Positions 10,536 through 18,819 of a DNA stretch of 64,000 bases are shown here, one piece after another; the first letter of the stretch is position 1, and each line of letters begins with the position of its first letter. Location of the stretch: the NCBI GenBank assembly GCA_052161645.1, contig CP197414.1. One strand, 5' to 3'. Below the pieces are notes generated by a model. The model ran no database searches. It saw nothing but the letters and a program-made list of their open reading frames with translations, and was not told the DNA's origin. This stretch comes from Laterigemmans sp052161645 (GTDB lineage: Bacteria > Planctomycetota > Planctomycetia > Pirellulales > Pirellulaceae). The translations under genes were made by a program, and so were the position numbers.

Positions 10536-10856
10536 ATGGCGAAAGCTGCACCTCCGAAGGCACTTACCAAAACTCAGATCGTGGCAAACATTGCCGAGTC
10601 CACCGGACTGACCAAAAAAGAGGTCGGTGATGTCTTCGACGCCCTCAGCGTCCAAATTGCAAACTCCCTCGGCAGCAAAGGCCCCGGGCAATTCACCATT
10701 CCTGGACTTTGCAAAGTCACCCTCAAAGACGTGCCCGCCAAACCAAAGCGAAAAGGCCGCAACCCTGCCGACGGCAGCGAAATCTGGTTGGCTCCGAAAC
10801 CAGCCAGCAAGAAGCTCACGATTCGCCCACTCAAAGCAATGAAAGAAATGGCCTAA
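10536..10856 (+). CDS. HU-family DNA-binding protein
   Basis: The 106-residue protein begins at the ATG at 10536, preceded by an AAAGG purine stretch about ten bases upstream; a longer open frame from 10443 lacks family resemblance. Residues 9-50 contain the HU/IHF helical dimerisation pattern (LTKTQIVANIAESTGLTKKE). The beta-arm region is FTIPGLCKVTLKDVPAKPKR followed by GRNPADGSEI. HU proteins bend and compact DNA as dimers. The Lys-rich C-terminal arm lengthens the protein beyond the usual 90 residues. It stands alone between the adhesin-like gene and the convergent UXS gene. Confidence 0.88.
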   Translation: MAKAAPPKALTKTQIVANIAESTGLTKKEVGDVFDALSVQIANSLGSKGPGQFTIPGLCKVTLKDVPAKPKRKGRNPADGSEIWLAPKPASKKLTIRPLKAMKEMA

Positions 10857-11069
10857 GACCATTGCCTAAAATTTCCGCTTGGGAATTGCCTCGGAACTTG
10901 CGGTCTAATTGATTTGCCCCGAGCGTCGGCCTACGTGCTAGGTCCAACCACCGCACCCGTCGCGATCGAGATTCGTCGCAATCGAGATCGTGCCCCCAGG
11001 CTTGAACCGCTGATCGCCGTGCAGCGCCGCTTTCGTAAATCGCCAGCGGCGCTGGACTTCACCTCCCAC

Positions 11070-12041
11070 TCAGACGTAGTTGGGAGTCGGTGGCCGGTAA
11101 TCGCTCAACTTGATCGACTGGAACCAGTCGATCGTCTTTGCCAGCCCCTCGCGGAGCGGAAATTTGGGCTCCCAGCCCAATTTTTCCTTGGCTAGCGTAA
11201 TGTCTGGGCGGCGACGCGTGGGGTCGTCCGAGGGGAGTGGTCGTTGCACCAGCTCCGCTTGGCTGCCCGTCAATTCCATCACCAACTCAGCCAACTCGCG
11301 AATCGTGAACTCGCCCGGGTTGCCAATGTTGATCGGTCCAGGAAAATCCTCCTCCGCGTTCATGGTGCGAATAATGGCTTCGCACAAATCATCGCGATAG
11401 CAGAATGATCGCGTCTGCGAACCGTCACCAAACAGCGTGATCGGCTCTTGCTGCAACGCTTGGCGAATAAAATTGGAGACAACTCGTCCGTCATACGGAT
11501 GCATTCTGGGACCGTAGGTGTTGAAAATCCGCACGATCCGCACGCTAACCTTGTTCTGCCTCCAGTAGTCCATGAACAGCGTCTCAGCGGCCCGTTTGCC
11601 TTCGTCGTAGCAGGCGCGGAGGCCAATTGGATTGACGCTGCCGCGGTAAGACTCGGGCTGTGGATGGACCTCTGGGTCTCCGTACACTTCGCTGGTGCTG
11701 GCTTGCAAAATCCGCGCCCCGCATCGCTTGGCCACCCCCAACATGTTGATGGCCCCCAGCACAGAGGTCTTCATCGTCTTGATCGGATTGTACTGATAGT
11801 GCCCCGGAGCTGCCGGACAGGCCATATTGTAAATCTGGTCCACTTCCAAAAAGATCGGCAGCGTGACGTCGTGCCGGACCAGCTCAAAATTAGGCAGCCC
11901 CAGCAAATGGGCCACATTGGTTTTTTGGCTGGTAAAAAAATTGTCGAGGCAAATCACATCGTGCCCCTCGGCGACCAAGCGTTCGCAAAGATGAGAGCCC
12001 AAGAATCCGGCTCCGCCTGTTACCAAAATCCGCTTAATCAT
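11070..12041 (-). CDS. UDP-glucuronate decarboxylase (UDP-xylose synthase), SDR family
   Basis: The 323-residue protein has the extended SDR layout. The NAD-binding GGAGFLG motif is at residues 9-15, a substrate-site STSEVYGDP segment at 116-123, and the catalytic YxxxK as Y145-D-E-G-K149. The CPAAPGHYQYNPIKT stretch is characteristic of UXS enzymes, which oxidise and decarboxylate UDP-glucuronate to UDP-xylose in the cytoplasm. Length matches bacterial UXS (about 310-320 aa). UDP-xylose would feed exopolysaccharide or glycan synthesis; no glycosyltransferase is adjacent. The final 20 residues extend beyond the core without a recognised motif. Confidence 0.92.
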   Translation of the reverse strand: MIKRILVTGGAGFLGSHLCERLVAEGHDVICLDNFFTSQKTNVAHLLGLPNFELVRHDVTLPIFLEVDQIYNMACPAAPGHYQYNPIKTMKTSVLGAINMLGVAKRCGARILQASTSEVYGDPEVHPQPESYRGSVNPIGLRACYDEGKRAAETLFMDYWRQNKVSVRIVRIFNTYGPRMHPYDGRVVSNFIRQALQQEPITLFGDGSQTRSFCYRDDLCEAIIRTMNAEEDFPGPINIGNPGEFTIRELAELVMELTGSQAELVQRPLPSDDPTRRRPDITLAKEKLGWEPKFPLREGLAKTIDWFQSIKLSDYRPPTPNYV

Positions 12042-12213
12042 CTGTGGTTAGGCTCTGTCGATCGGGGGCGTTAGCGGATGGGAAGTCCTATCTACCATAG
12101 TTACCTCTCGTACCGATCGAGAGCCGGGGTAGACACGATCTTTGGAAATTCGCTAGACCGAGGTGTTGTTTGGTTCGATTTTGCCGCTGATTTGGATGCT
12201 GGAGCCCCGCCCC

Positions 12214-12987
12214 ATGCGATTTTCCGCGACGCTTGCCACGGTTTTTTGGATGATCAGTTCCGCAATTTTGCCCGCCAACGACCCGGCGGTTGTTCCCCAA
12301 GGGCCATCGTTTCGCGTCGAAACAGAGGTCTTTGCCGGCGACGCGATCCAGCCCGCAGCGCGACATTTAATCCTCTTTGACTCGGGAGTGATTTACGATA
12401 TTCGCCTCGACGACGACCGCATCGCCACGCTGTACGATCCGGCTCGCGGCCGCGTGATTTTGGTCGATCGGCTGAATCGCGAACAAGTTGTCCTGGCGAC
12501 CGAGGAACTGCTAACCGCCACGGCGCGAGCCCGTGCGGCAATCGAACAAGAAGGACGCGCCGAATACTTTGGCCTGCTGGCTCAGGTCAGTGAACTGGAA
12601 AAAGAGGAGCCGGGCGATCCGCAGCGATATCAAATCGCTTTCGGTGACACAAAATACACCACGACCACGATTGCCGTCCGAAAACCGCAAATCGCCGCCG
12701 CTTACAATCATTTCGCCACCCTCGCTTCGCAGCTAAATGTCAGCCGCCAAATTGGCCTGCCACCTTTCGCGCGGATGACGCTCGGGCAATATATCGCCGA
12801 CATGGGGCACCTGCCGCTGGCAACCACGCTCGAGCTGAAACTCAGACGTGGTGTCAAACCTCAGCGATTTCGCTCGCAACTGCAAGTGGTCGAGCAATTA
12901 TCGCTGGTTGATCGCGAGCGGATCGCCGAGTTTGGCCGCGTGCTGGCCGAATGCAAACCAATTGATCTAGCAGATTTCCAGCTGTAA
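12214..12987 (+). CDS. Exported hypothetical protein
   Basis: I prefer the ATG at 12214 (257 aa) over the upstream GTG at 12163 because a GGAG lies about nine bases before it and the resulting N-terminus is a plausible signal peptide (RFSATLATVFWMISSAILPA). The mature part is mixed alpha/beta with no motif I recognise. A short DSGVIYDIRLDD segment followed by ATLYDPARGRVILVDR suggests a beta-rich core. The C-terminal half is helical. It ends FQL-stop, and the stop codon lies in a degenerate tandem repeat. It is convergent with yjbQ. Function unknown. Confidence 0.7.
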   Translation: MRFSATLATVFWMISSAILPANDPAVVPQGPSFRVETEVFAGDAIQPAARHLILFDSGVIYDIRLDDDRIATLYDPARGRVILVDRLNREQVVLATEELLTATARARAAIEQEGRAEYFGLLAQVSELEKEEPGDPQRYQIAFGDTKYTTTTIAVRKPQIAAAYNHFATLASQLNVSRQIGLPPFARMTLGQYIADMGHLPLATTLELKLRRGVKPQRFRSQLQVVEQLSLVDRERIAEFGRVLAECKPIDLADFQL

Positions 12988-13028
12988 ACCGTTTTCCAGC
13001 TGGATGCCCGGTATTCCAGCTGTATGCC
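12976..13028. repeat. Degenerate tandem repeat overlapping a stop codon
   Basis: TTCCAGCTG occurs three times at 12976, 12994 and 13014, within similar units of 18-20 bp. The first copy is the last codons and stop region of the exported hypothetical gene; the other two lie in the 61-bp gap before the convergent yjbQ gene. Confidence 0.8.
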
Positions 13029-13048
13029 AGTGACGGGCAGGCAGCCGG

Positions 13049-13465
13049 CTACTCGCCCCAGAGGGTCAGCACCAAATTCCGACCGCTTGCCCGGTCACGA
13101 TGCTCGCACAAGTAAATGCCCTGCCAAGTTCCCAGCAGTGGGCGGCCGTTGCCAATCGGAATCAACAAGCTGCTGCCGAGTAGCGACGCTTTGACATGGG
13201 CCGGCATGTCGTCTGCACCTTCCAGCGTGTGTCTAAAGGGCTGATTCTCCGGCACGGCCCGATTCATCGCCACCTCAAAATCCGCACGAACGTCGGGGTC
13301 GGCGTTCTCGTTGATGGTTAACGAAGCGCTGGTGTGCTGAATGAAGACCTGCAGCATGCCGCATTGGCAATCTGCCAGCTCGGGCAAGGCGGCCAGGACT
13401 CGCGAAGTAATTAAATGGAAACCACGGGAGGCGGCGGGAAGCGTTATTTTCTTTTGAATCCACAT
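13049..13465 (-). CDS. YjbQ/UPF0047 family protein
   Basis: The 138-residue protein shows the family signatures HTSASLTINENADPDVR (about 46-62) and GTWQGIYLCEHR (about 112-123), with conserved His and Asp/Glu residues grouped as expected for the trimeric fold. Some members have thiamine-phosphate synthase activity when overproduced; the physiological role is uncertain. Length is typical. It stands alone, convergent with the exported hypothetical gene. Confidence 0.93.
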   Translation of the reverse strand: MWIQKKITLPAASRGFHLITSRVLAALPELADCQCGMLQVFIQHTSASLTINENADPDVRADFEVAMNRAVPENQPFRHTLEGADDMPAHVKASLLGSSLLIPIGNGRPLLGTWQGIYLCEHRDRASGRNLVLTLWGE

Positions 13466-13846
13466 CGAAAGGAGCTGCTCACAAGCGGGTGGGGAGTGTC
13501 ATGTACCTAAGAAAAAAAGAATTTTAGAAAAAAAATTCCGGCGGTAGCGATCGTATTCATTCTCGCGGATTCCCGCTTCAGACTCTACCGGAATTACCGC
13601 CTGGGGGACTTATCTGCGCAGCGGCCCGGTCGAGCAATTGCTGTCAAGAGGGCTTGTAAAGGTAAGTTTGGGTCCTTTAAGCGACGTTTCGGGGAAATTA
13701 CCAGCCTTCGGCACCTGGCAACGAGCACGTTAACGGATAGCAACAAAGGCCCAAAAGCTCATGAATTGCCCGATCGGCAAGGATTCGCCGACCGTCGCCA
13801 GCCATCGTCGTCACAAGTGTGCGACATTTCTTCGTCCGCAAATTGC

Positions 13847-13874
13847 TTGACCGACGGAGTTAACGGTGAATAAT
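13847..13874 (+). promoter_or_regulatory. Sigma70-like promoter candidate
   Basis: TTGACC at 13847-13852 and AATAAT at 13869-13874 are separated by 16 bp, each one base from consensus. It points toward the small gene at 14079. Promoters of this phylum are poorly characterised, so this is tentative. Confidence 0.35.
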
Positions 13875-14003
13875 CACCCTGTGGGTTAAGCTTCTTTTCA
13901 AGTGAATTCACCAAATCTTAAGTATCCGGCATCAACCGGTGGGCAGCAGGCGTTTTTCTGTCCCGCTACATGATTTCAATATATCTGGCTTTCGGCAGGC
14001 TAG

Positions 14004-14027
14004 CAGTTCACTGACGATCGTGAACTG
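14004..14027. promoter_or_regulatory. Inverted repeat in the leader of the 74-residue gene
   Basis: CAGTTCAC and GTGAACTG form a perfect 8-bp inverted repeat around TGACGATC, ending 51 bases before the start codon. It could be an operator or an RNA hairpin. Confidence 0.4.
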
Positions 14028-14078
14028 AGTGTGTCGGAAGTCGCGTATCTCCTTCTGAGCAACTGAGGAAACACTGGA

Positions 14079-14303
14079 ATGGACGTTTGCAAGAACGTTT
14101 TCGAAGCGATCCTGCGTTACGGTCATGATGAAGACTTCGTTCCCCGCGATAAGGACGGATTCATTGCGACCGATGCACCGGCTGGCTCGCCTGAGAAAAT
14201 CGAAGTCTTACGGCGCCGCGTTGAATTGGGCGCACCACTTTGGCACAACGAAGACCGGGTCGACTACTCGGGCCTCACCGGCGCGATTCGTCCCCGCGAA
14301 TAG
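14079..14303 (+). CDS. Small conserved-looking protein of unknown function (74 aa)
   Basis: The start ATG at 14079 follows CTGAGGAAACACTGGA, giving a GAGG ribosome site. The protein is acidic and soluble with no signal peptide. The pattern ending in ELGAPLWHNEDRVDY resembles small planctomycete proteins with a GLPLWHPDDR-like tail that I recall, but I cannot name a family. An intrinsic terminator lies 100 bases downstream, supporting a discrete single-gene transcript. Function unknown. Confidence 0.7.
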   Translation: MDVCKNVFEAILRYGHDEDFVPRDKDGFIATDAPAGSPEKIEVLRRRVELGAPLWHNEDRVDYSGLTGAIRPRE

Positions 14304-14402
14304 ACTCACCCTGAATTTTGTCTTCCCCACCGTGGGAAGGCGCAGTTTTGAGGTATCCGCCAGCGATTCAGGATCATCCTGATTCCGCTGGTACGTACAA
14401 CG

Positions 14403-14444
14403 AAAACGCCCTTGGCAAATGCTTTGCCGAGGGCGTTTTTTTTT
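14403..14444 (+). terminator. Rho-independent terminator
   Basis: A stem of about 17 bp (AAAACGCCCTTGGCAAA paired with TTTGCCGAGGGCGTTTT, one G-T type mismatch) closes on a three-base loop and runs into nine T residues. It serves the small gene ending at 14303. Confidence 0.9.
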
Positions 14445-14668
14445 GGCTTCGTGTCGAGAGCAATTTCTGCTTTCCAGGCTGGTTTCAATTTCAAGCCCAA
14501 TCATTTCTTTACACGGGCGGCTCAGCTCGACATACTGACGCCACTTCGGACGCTGGCCGCGAGGTGCGACTGGCGACCGCTTAACAACCTTGTCTCGGGT
14601 TCAGAGCGCAATCGCATGGCGTCGCTGTATCCTTCTTCCTCCTTTTCAGAGAGCCGGTAGCAACACGG

Positions 14669-15487
14669 ATGGTGAAGCTGGCGATTAACGAACTGACGAC
14701 CTACCGCTGGACGTTCGAAGAGGACGTGCTGGCGGTGGCCGAGCATGGCTTTACGGGCATTGGCCTGTGGCGCCCGAAACTGCACGAGTACGGCACCGAG
14801 AAGGCTGTCGAGCTGCTGGCCGAACATCAGTTGGAGGTCTCCAGCGTCTCATGGGCCGGGGGCTTCACCGGCAGTGACGGACGGAGCTATCACGAAAGCC
14901 TCTGCGATGCTCTGGATGCTGTGCAAACCGCCGCGCAAGTGGGCGCCAAGACGGTCATCATGCTGGCCGGGGGGCGAAATAACCACACTAAAAACCACGC
15001 CCGCCGCATGATCCTCTCAGCTTTCGAAGAACTGAGCGAGGCGGCGGACGCCGTCGGCGTCTCCTTGGCTGTCGAACCAATGCATCCGGGCTGCGGCGCG
15101 GAATGGTCGATTGTCAACGATGTGCGGCAAACTCTCGACGTCATCGGTGCCCTCAGCCGCTCCAACGTGGGCTTGGTTCTTGATACCTATCATCTCGGCT
15201 TCGATCCCCACATCCTGACTTGGCTCCCCGATGTCGTCAGGCATATCCGCATCGTCCAACTGGGCGACGGCAAACATCTGCCACTGGGCGAACAAAATCG
15301 CTGCCTGCTGGGCGAGGGACGCGTGCCTCTGCGGGAAATCATCGAGCTGCTGATTCTGTCTGGCTACGAGGGCTACTTAGAAGCGGAAGTCTTGGGCGAA
15401 GAGGTGGAGCATCTCGCTTACGAACACGTACTGGCCCATACGCAAAGGTTTCTCGCTGATTTCGGCAATCGCAACATTCTGTTGTAA
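14669..15487 (+). CDS. Sugar-phosphate isomerase/epimerase-like TIM barrel
   Basis: The 272-residue protein fits the xylose-isomerase-like (AP endonuclease family 2) superfamily. Metal-ligand-like positions are visible in order: LAVEPMHP (Glu near 133), VLDTYHLG (Asp and His near 174-177), IRIVQLGDG (about 192-200) and YLEAEVLGEE (Glu near 239). These proteins bind a divalent metal and isomerise or epimerise sugar derivatives; the substrate here cannot be told. It is cytoplasmic, with no signal peptide. It is a single gene between the terminator at 14444 and a Fur-box-containing gap. Confidence 0.85.
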   Translation: MVKLAINELTTYRWTFEEDVLAVAEHGFTGIGLWRPKLHEYGTEKAVELLAEHQLEVSSVSWAGGFTGSDGRSYHESLCDALDAVQTAAQVGAKTVIMLAGGRNNHTKNHARRMILSAFEELSEAADAVGVSLAVEPMHPGCGAEWSIVNDVRQTLDVIGALSRSNVGLVLDTYHLGFDPHILTWLPDVVRHIRIVQLGDGKHLPLGEQNRCLLGEGRVPLREIIELLILSGYEGYLEAEVLGEEVEHLAYEHVLAHTQRFLADFGNRNILL

Positions 15488-16004
15488 AGTCCCCGAGCCA
15501 TCGGCTGGCAGGCGCGTGGCTGGCGAGCTCCCGCGCGGCTGGCAAAGCCAGCAATTACGAGCATGACTCCCCGCGAATGGCACATCTTGACGATGGAATT
15601 CCCGCTCCGGAGCTTGACAGCGCGGCCAGTTTGAATAAAACCCAAAACCATTGAGAATGATTGTCATTATCCATAAAATATTTAGCAGTCAGCCAACGCC
15701 AGTAGCCAGCCAAATAGACGATGCATCACGCGGACCCGCCACAGGATTTTGTGGCATTTTGCAACTTGATCGCTCAGCTTCATGGCACGTGCGTTTAGCA
15801 CTTTTTTGTCCGTTTCCGCGGACAGCTTGGTATGGTTGCATCTCTTTCTGGCTTAAAACCTAACCAACCCCCCTTCCGCACCGCGTCTCACGCAGTAGCG
15901 GCTGAGCGGTTTTCAAACCGGTTCATAACTTTACAGCCGTTACGATTTGTTTCCTCTTCCTGGCCCAGTTTTAAGCGGCTCAGTTCGCCGCAGTCGGATT
16001 TCTC
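15488..16004. other. Intergenic region with Fur box and hairpins
   Basis: No convincing gene. It holds GGCTGGC repeated three times near 15512-15543, a Fur-box match at 15653-15671, and two short hairpins near 15738-15753 (CCACA/TGTGG) and 15807-15824 (TGTCCG/CGGACA). A 70-codon open frame from 15651 overlaps the Fur box and looks non-coding. Confidence 0.5.
15653..15671. promoter_or_regulatory. Fur-box-like operator
   Basis: GAGAATGATTGTCATTATC matches 16 of 19 positions of the classical Fur box GATAATGATAATCATTATC. It lies 165 bases after the isomerase gene and 333 bases before the PQQ-propeller gene, so the target is either that gene or an unannotated transcript. Confidence 0.55.
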
Positions 16005-17336
16005 ATGAACGTTTTTAAATTTGCTTCCCTACCCACGTTAATCACTCCCCGCGGGAGCCAACTCCTACTCTTGATGCTGCTCACCAGCAGTGCCCTGGCT
16101 GCGCCGCCCAACTGGTCCAGTTTCCAAAATGGCGGCCAACTCGCGACCGACGTCAAGCTTCCCACCGAGTGGTCCCCCGACCAGAACATCGCCTGGACCG
16201 CGGAGATCACCGGCTATGGCCAATCGACTCCGATCATCGCCCACGACCAAATCGTTGTCACTTCGACCAGCGGCGAAAATAAAGATAACTATCACCTCTC
16301 CTCCTTTTCAACCGTTGACGGCAAAAAGCGTTGGCAAGTCGATCTAAGCAACCCGTCCCCCTTCGCCAACACACCCATGGTCAGCCGTGCGGCGCCCTCC
16401 GCCGTGGCTACCGCGGAAGGCTTCGTGGCCTTTTTCGAAGGCGGCTTGCTGGTTGCTGTATCTCCCAGCGGCGAACGTCAATGGGAACTCAACCTGGTGG
16501 AAAAATATGGCAAGATCGAAGCTCGCCACGGTTTGGCCGCCTCCTTGGAAGTCAATGAAGACCATGTCTTTGTCTGGGTCGAACGGAGCGAAGAGCCCTA
16601 CGTCTTGGCACTCGCACCAAAGACCGGCGATGTGGCTTGGAAGGTTCCCGGCGTGGGGGCGACTTCTTGGGGTTCGCCCCGTTTGATCCCAGTCGCCGGA
16701 GGACAACATCTGGTGTGCAGTGCTAGTGGCAAAATCATTGGGTTGGATCCAGCCAACGGAGCTCGCTTGTGGGAGTTCGCTGAGATCTCCAACAACACCT
16801 CCTGCACACCGACCCCAGCGGGCGAAGCCCAGTTCCTGATCGGCGCTTCCGACGGACGCGGTGAAACTGAACCTGGTGCCGCCGCGGCGAGCAATGGTTT
16901 AGTTCAAATCACCCAACAAGCTGATGGCGGCTTCCAAGCGGCCTACAAATGGCAAGCCAAAAAGGCAACCTCCACGTTTGGCAGCCCTGTCGTGGCTGGC
17001 AACACCGCGGCGATTGTAAACCGCACCGGCGTGCTCTACCGGCTCGATCTGGAGACGGGCGAACAAGTCAGCATCGACCGCACCGACGCCGGCGGCATCT
17101 GGTCGACGCCAATCGTTGCCGGGGATTACCTCTACATATTTGGATACAAGGGAACCACCAGCGTGATCTCATTGGCCGACGGCAAGCAGATCGCTAGCAA
17201 CCGTTGCTGGCCCGAGGGTGGCGATGCTGACAAACAACCCGGCTTCGGTGGCGGCGACGTCCTCTACGCGGCCGCGCCAGTCGGAAATCGTCTCATCATT
17301 AGGCGTGGCGATAAACTGTTTGCCATCGGCGAATAA
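16005..17336 (+). CDS. Exported PQQ-like beta-propeller protein
   Basis: The 443-residue protein begins with a signal peptide (hydrophobic LLLLMLLTSSALA around residues 20-33, then APPNW). The mature part has repeated propeller blades of the WDxxTGxxxW kind: DGKKRWQVD, KTGDVAWKV, ANGARLWEF, ETGEQVSID. No cytochrome motif or metal-binding dehydrogenase signature is visible, so it is more likely a scaffold or structural propeller than a PQQ enzyme. Acts outside the cytoplasmic membrane. The possible Fur site lies 333 bp upstream. Convergent with the membrane-protein pair. Confidence 0.85.
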   Translation: MNVFKFASLPTLITPRGSQLLLLMLLTSSALAAPPNWSSFQNGGQLATDVKLPTEWSPDQNIAWTAEITGYGQSTPIIAHDQIVVTSTSGENKDNYHLSSFSTVDGKKRWQVDLSNPSPFANTPMVSRAAPSAVATAEGFVAFFEGGLLVAVSPSGERQWELNLVEKYGKIEARHGLAASLEVNEDHVFVWVERSEEPYVLALAPKTGDVAWKVPGVGATSWGSPRLIPVAGGQHLVCSASGKIIGLDPANGARLWEFAEISNNTSCTPTPAGEAQFLIGASDGRGETEPGAAAASNGLVQITQQADGGFQAAYKWQAKKATSTFGSPVVAGNTAAIVNRTGVLYRLDLETGEQVSIDRTDAGGIWSTPIVAGDYLYIFGYKGTTSVISLADGKQIASNRCWPEGGDADKQPGFGGGDVLYAAAPVGNRLIIRRGDKLFAIGE

Positions 17337-17350
17337 GCACACACGACAGC

Positions 17351-18187
17351 TCAAGCTGGCTGCAAATTTTGGTCGGTCACGGTATCACCGTCGCTGGCTA
17401 TCGCGTGCAGACTTACCGTTGCCAAACCGATCGCGCTGAGCACCACGGAGAAGAGGTAAAAGTTTGACAAACAAGCGATCGCGGTAAAGACCGCGATCGC
17501 CAACATTCCCGCATAGTGCCGCGGCAGCAACCAAAGCGCGGCAAAGCAGCTGGTTTCCGTCACAATCACCAGGCGTGAATACCAACAAGCGATACTCCGC
17601 AATTCCGGCTCGGCAACCCAAGCCCGCAACCAGTTAAAGATCCAAAAGTCGCGGTCTTGAAAATAAATCTCGTACAGCACGGCCCCCGACCAATACTCGG
17701 CCGTCCATTTGCCAATCCCGCCTCCCAGCAGGATCATCGCCAAAATGATGTTGGCAAGATATGCGCCTTTGCTCAATAACTCGGCGGTCGGATCGGCGCC
17801 GCAGCGATGAATAAACCAAACGCACCACAGCGAGTTCCAAAACGCGGTCACAAACGTGGCGTCGTTATAGCTACCTTGATGAATACATAACAGGAAGGCA
17901 CCGCCGCAGCTGATGCTCGCCAACGCCCGTAACTGACAACGTTGACGCGTCAGCATGGTCAAAAAACTGGCGCTAACAACTGCCAGATAAGCGAACGCCA
18001 AGACAACATTGGCGCGATCCCAAGCGGGAAAAAACTCGTCTTGAAGCGGCAACTGGGCGTAGACTTTGAGGAAAGTCCAAAAGTGAGCCGCTTTCCATAG
18101 GACCGCCAGCAACATACAGCAGACGACTGTTCGATATACCACGATCGCTTGGGTGCTGAGGACTGTGGCGTTATCCCGCTGGCTCAT
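17351..18187 (-). CDS. HTTM-like multi-pass membrane protein
   Basis: The 278-residue protein has about seven hydrophobic segments. The pattern GGGIGKWTAEYWSGAVLYE near residues 153-171 resembles HTTM-domain proteins (related to vitamin K-dependent gamma-carboxylase and DoxX-type membrane proteins), which carry a Lys and a Trp-x-x-Gly in the fourth helix. The catalytic residues of carboxylase are not evident. Its ATG overlaps the stop codon of the upstream gene by four bases (ATGA), so the two are translationally coupled. Confidence 0.65.
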   Translation of the reverse strand: MSQRDNATVLSTQAIVVYRTVVCCMLLAVLWKAAHFWTFLKVYAQLPLQDEFFPAWDRANVVLAFAYLAVVSASFLTMLTRQRCQLRALASISCGGAFLLCIHQGSYNDATFVTAFWNSLWCVWFIHRCGADPTAELLSKGAYLANIILAMILLGGGIGKWTAEYWSGAVLYEIYFQDRDFWIFNWLRAWVAEPELRSIACWYSRLVIVTETSCFAALWLLPRHYAGMLAIAVFTAIACLSNFYLFSVVLSAIGLATVSLHAIASDGDTVTDQNLQPA

Positions 18188-18651
18188 GGGGTCTCTCCGC
18201 TGGCATTCGTCTTGGTCAAACGAAAACCGCCATCCGGCTCCGGCGTGGCCCGACAGACCGTAGTTAACTGCTGGTTGCGATAACGCGAACGCACCACCAG
18301 GTTCAGCGGCTGATGCTGATGCAACAATCGATAACGGTTGTCACCAAAGGTCAGCAAGCGAAGCGGAAAGTGATTCACCAAGCTCGATTCCTCAGCGGTC
18401 GCCTGGGGGCCATTCAACCAGTAGCGATTCTCAAAACTGTACATAGCCGGAATTGGCTGCTGCAGTGCCCAACAGAAAAAATTTGAACTCCGCAAATGAA
18501 ATCTTGCCAGCGTGGCTTGCTGGATTGAACTGGAGAGCGGCAGCGCCAGCAACCAGGCGGTAACCCCCAGCACGACGGCCGCCATCGCTTTGGTGGCGAG
18601 GTCGAAACGGGGAGATTCCGGCGTGCTGCTTAATGGGTTAGACCGCGTCAT
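18184..18651 (-). CDS. Single-pass membrane protein, partner of HTTM-like gene
   Basis: The 155-residue protein has one hydrophobic segment (about 21-41, KAMAAVVLGVTAWLLALPL) and a predicted extracytoplasmic C-terminal part. No family is recognised. The ATGA overlap with the HTTM-like gene suggests a small complex; HTTM genes are often paired with a short membrane partner. Confidence 0.65.
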   Translation of the reverse strand: MTRSNPLSSTPESPRFDLATKAMAAVVLGVTAWLLALPLSSSIQQATLARFHLRSSNFFCWALQQPIPAMYSFENRYWLNGPQATAEESSLVNHFPLRLLTFGDNRYRLLHQHQPLNLVVRSRYRNQQLTTVCRATPEPDGGFRLTKTNASGETP

Positions 18652-18819
18652 GTCGCCTGCTCAATGAAGCGTGTGTTTGCCAACCAAGTCGGTAATGGCT
18701 GTGAAAATCTAGCTCAAAATTTTGTGCGAATTCACATTATTCGCTCGATTACGCCGACTCAACGAAACTGCTATCTTGGCGTCTGACACCCACAGATCCA
18801 GGCTTTTGAGGAGAGCGAA

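Larger units (their letters stand above)
13466..14078. other. Long non-coding interval upstream of the 74-residue gene
   Basis: About 610 bases hold no convincing coding frame. Contents I can point to are an A-rich tract near 13509-13537, a sigma70-like hexamer pair at 13847-13874 and a perfect inverted repeat at 14004-14027. If the promoter is real the small gene has a leader of about 200 nt. Confidence 0.5.

Noticed and set aside
11448..12074. Open plus-strand frame opposite the UXS gene
   Set aside because: It is antisense to a clear decarboxylase gene and has no recognisable motif.
15651..15863. 70-codon plus-strand frame at the Fur box
   Set aside because: The start would lie inside the Fur-box site, and there is no ribosome site or family match.
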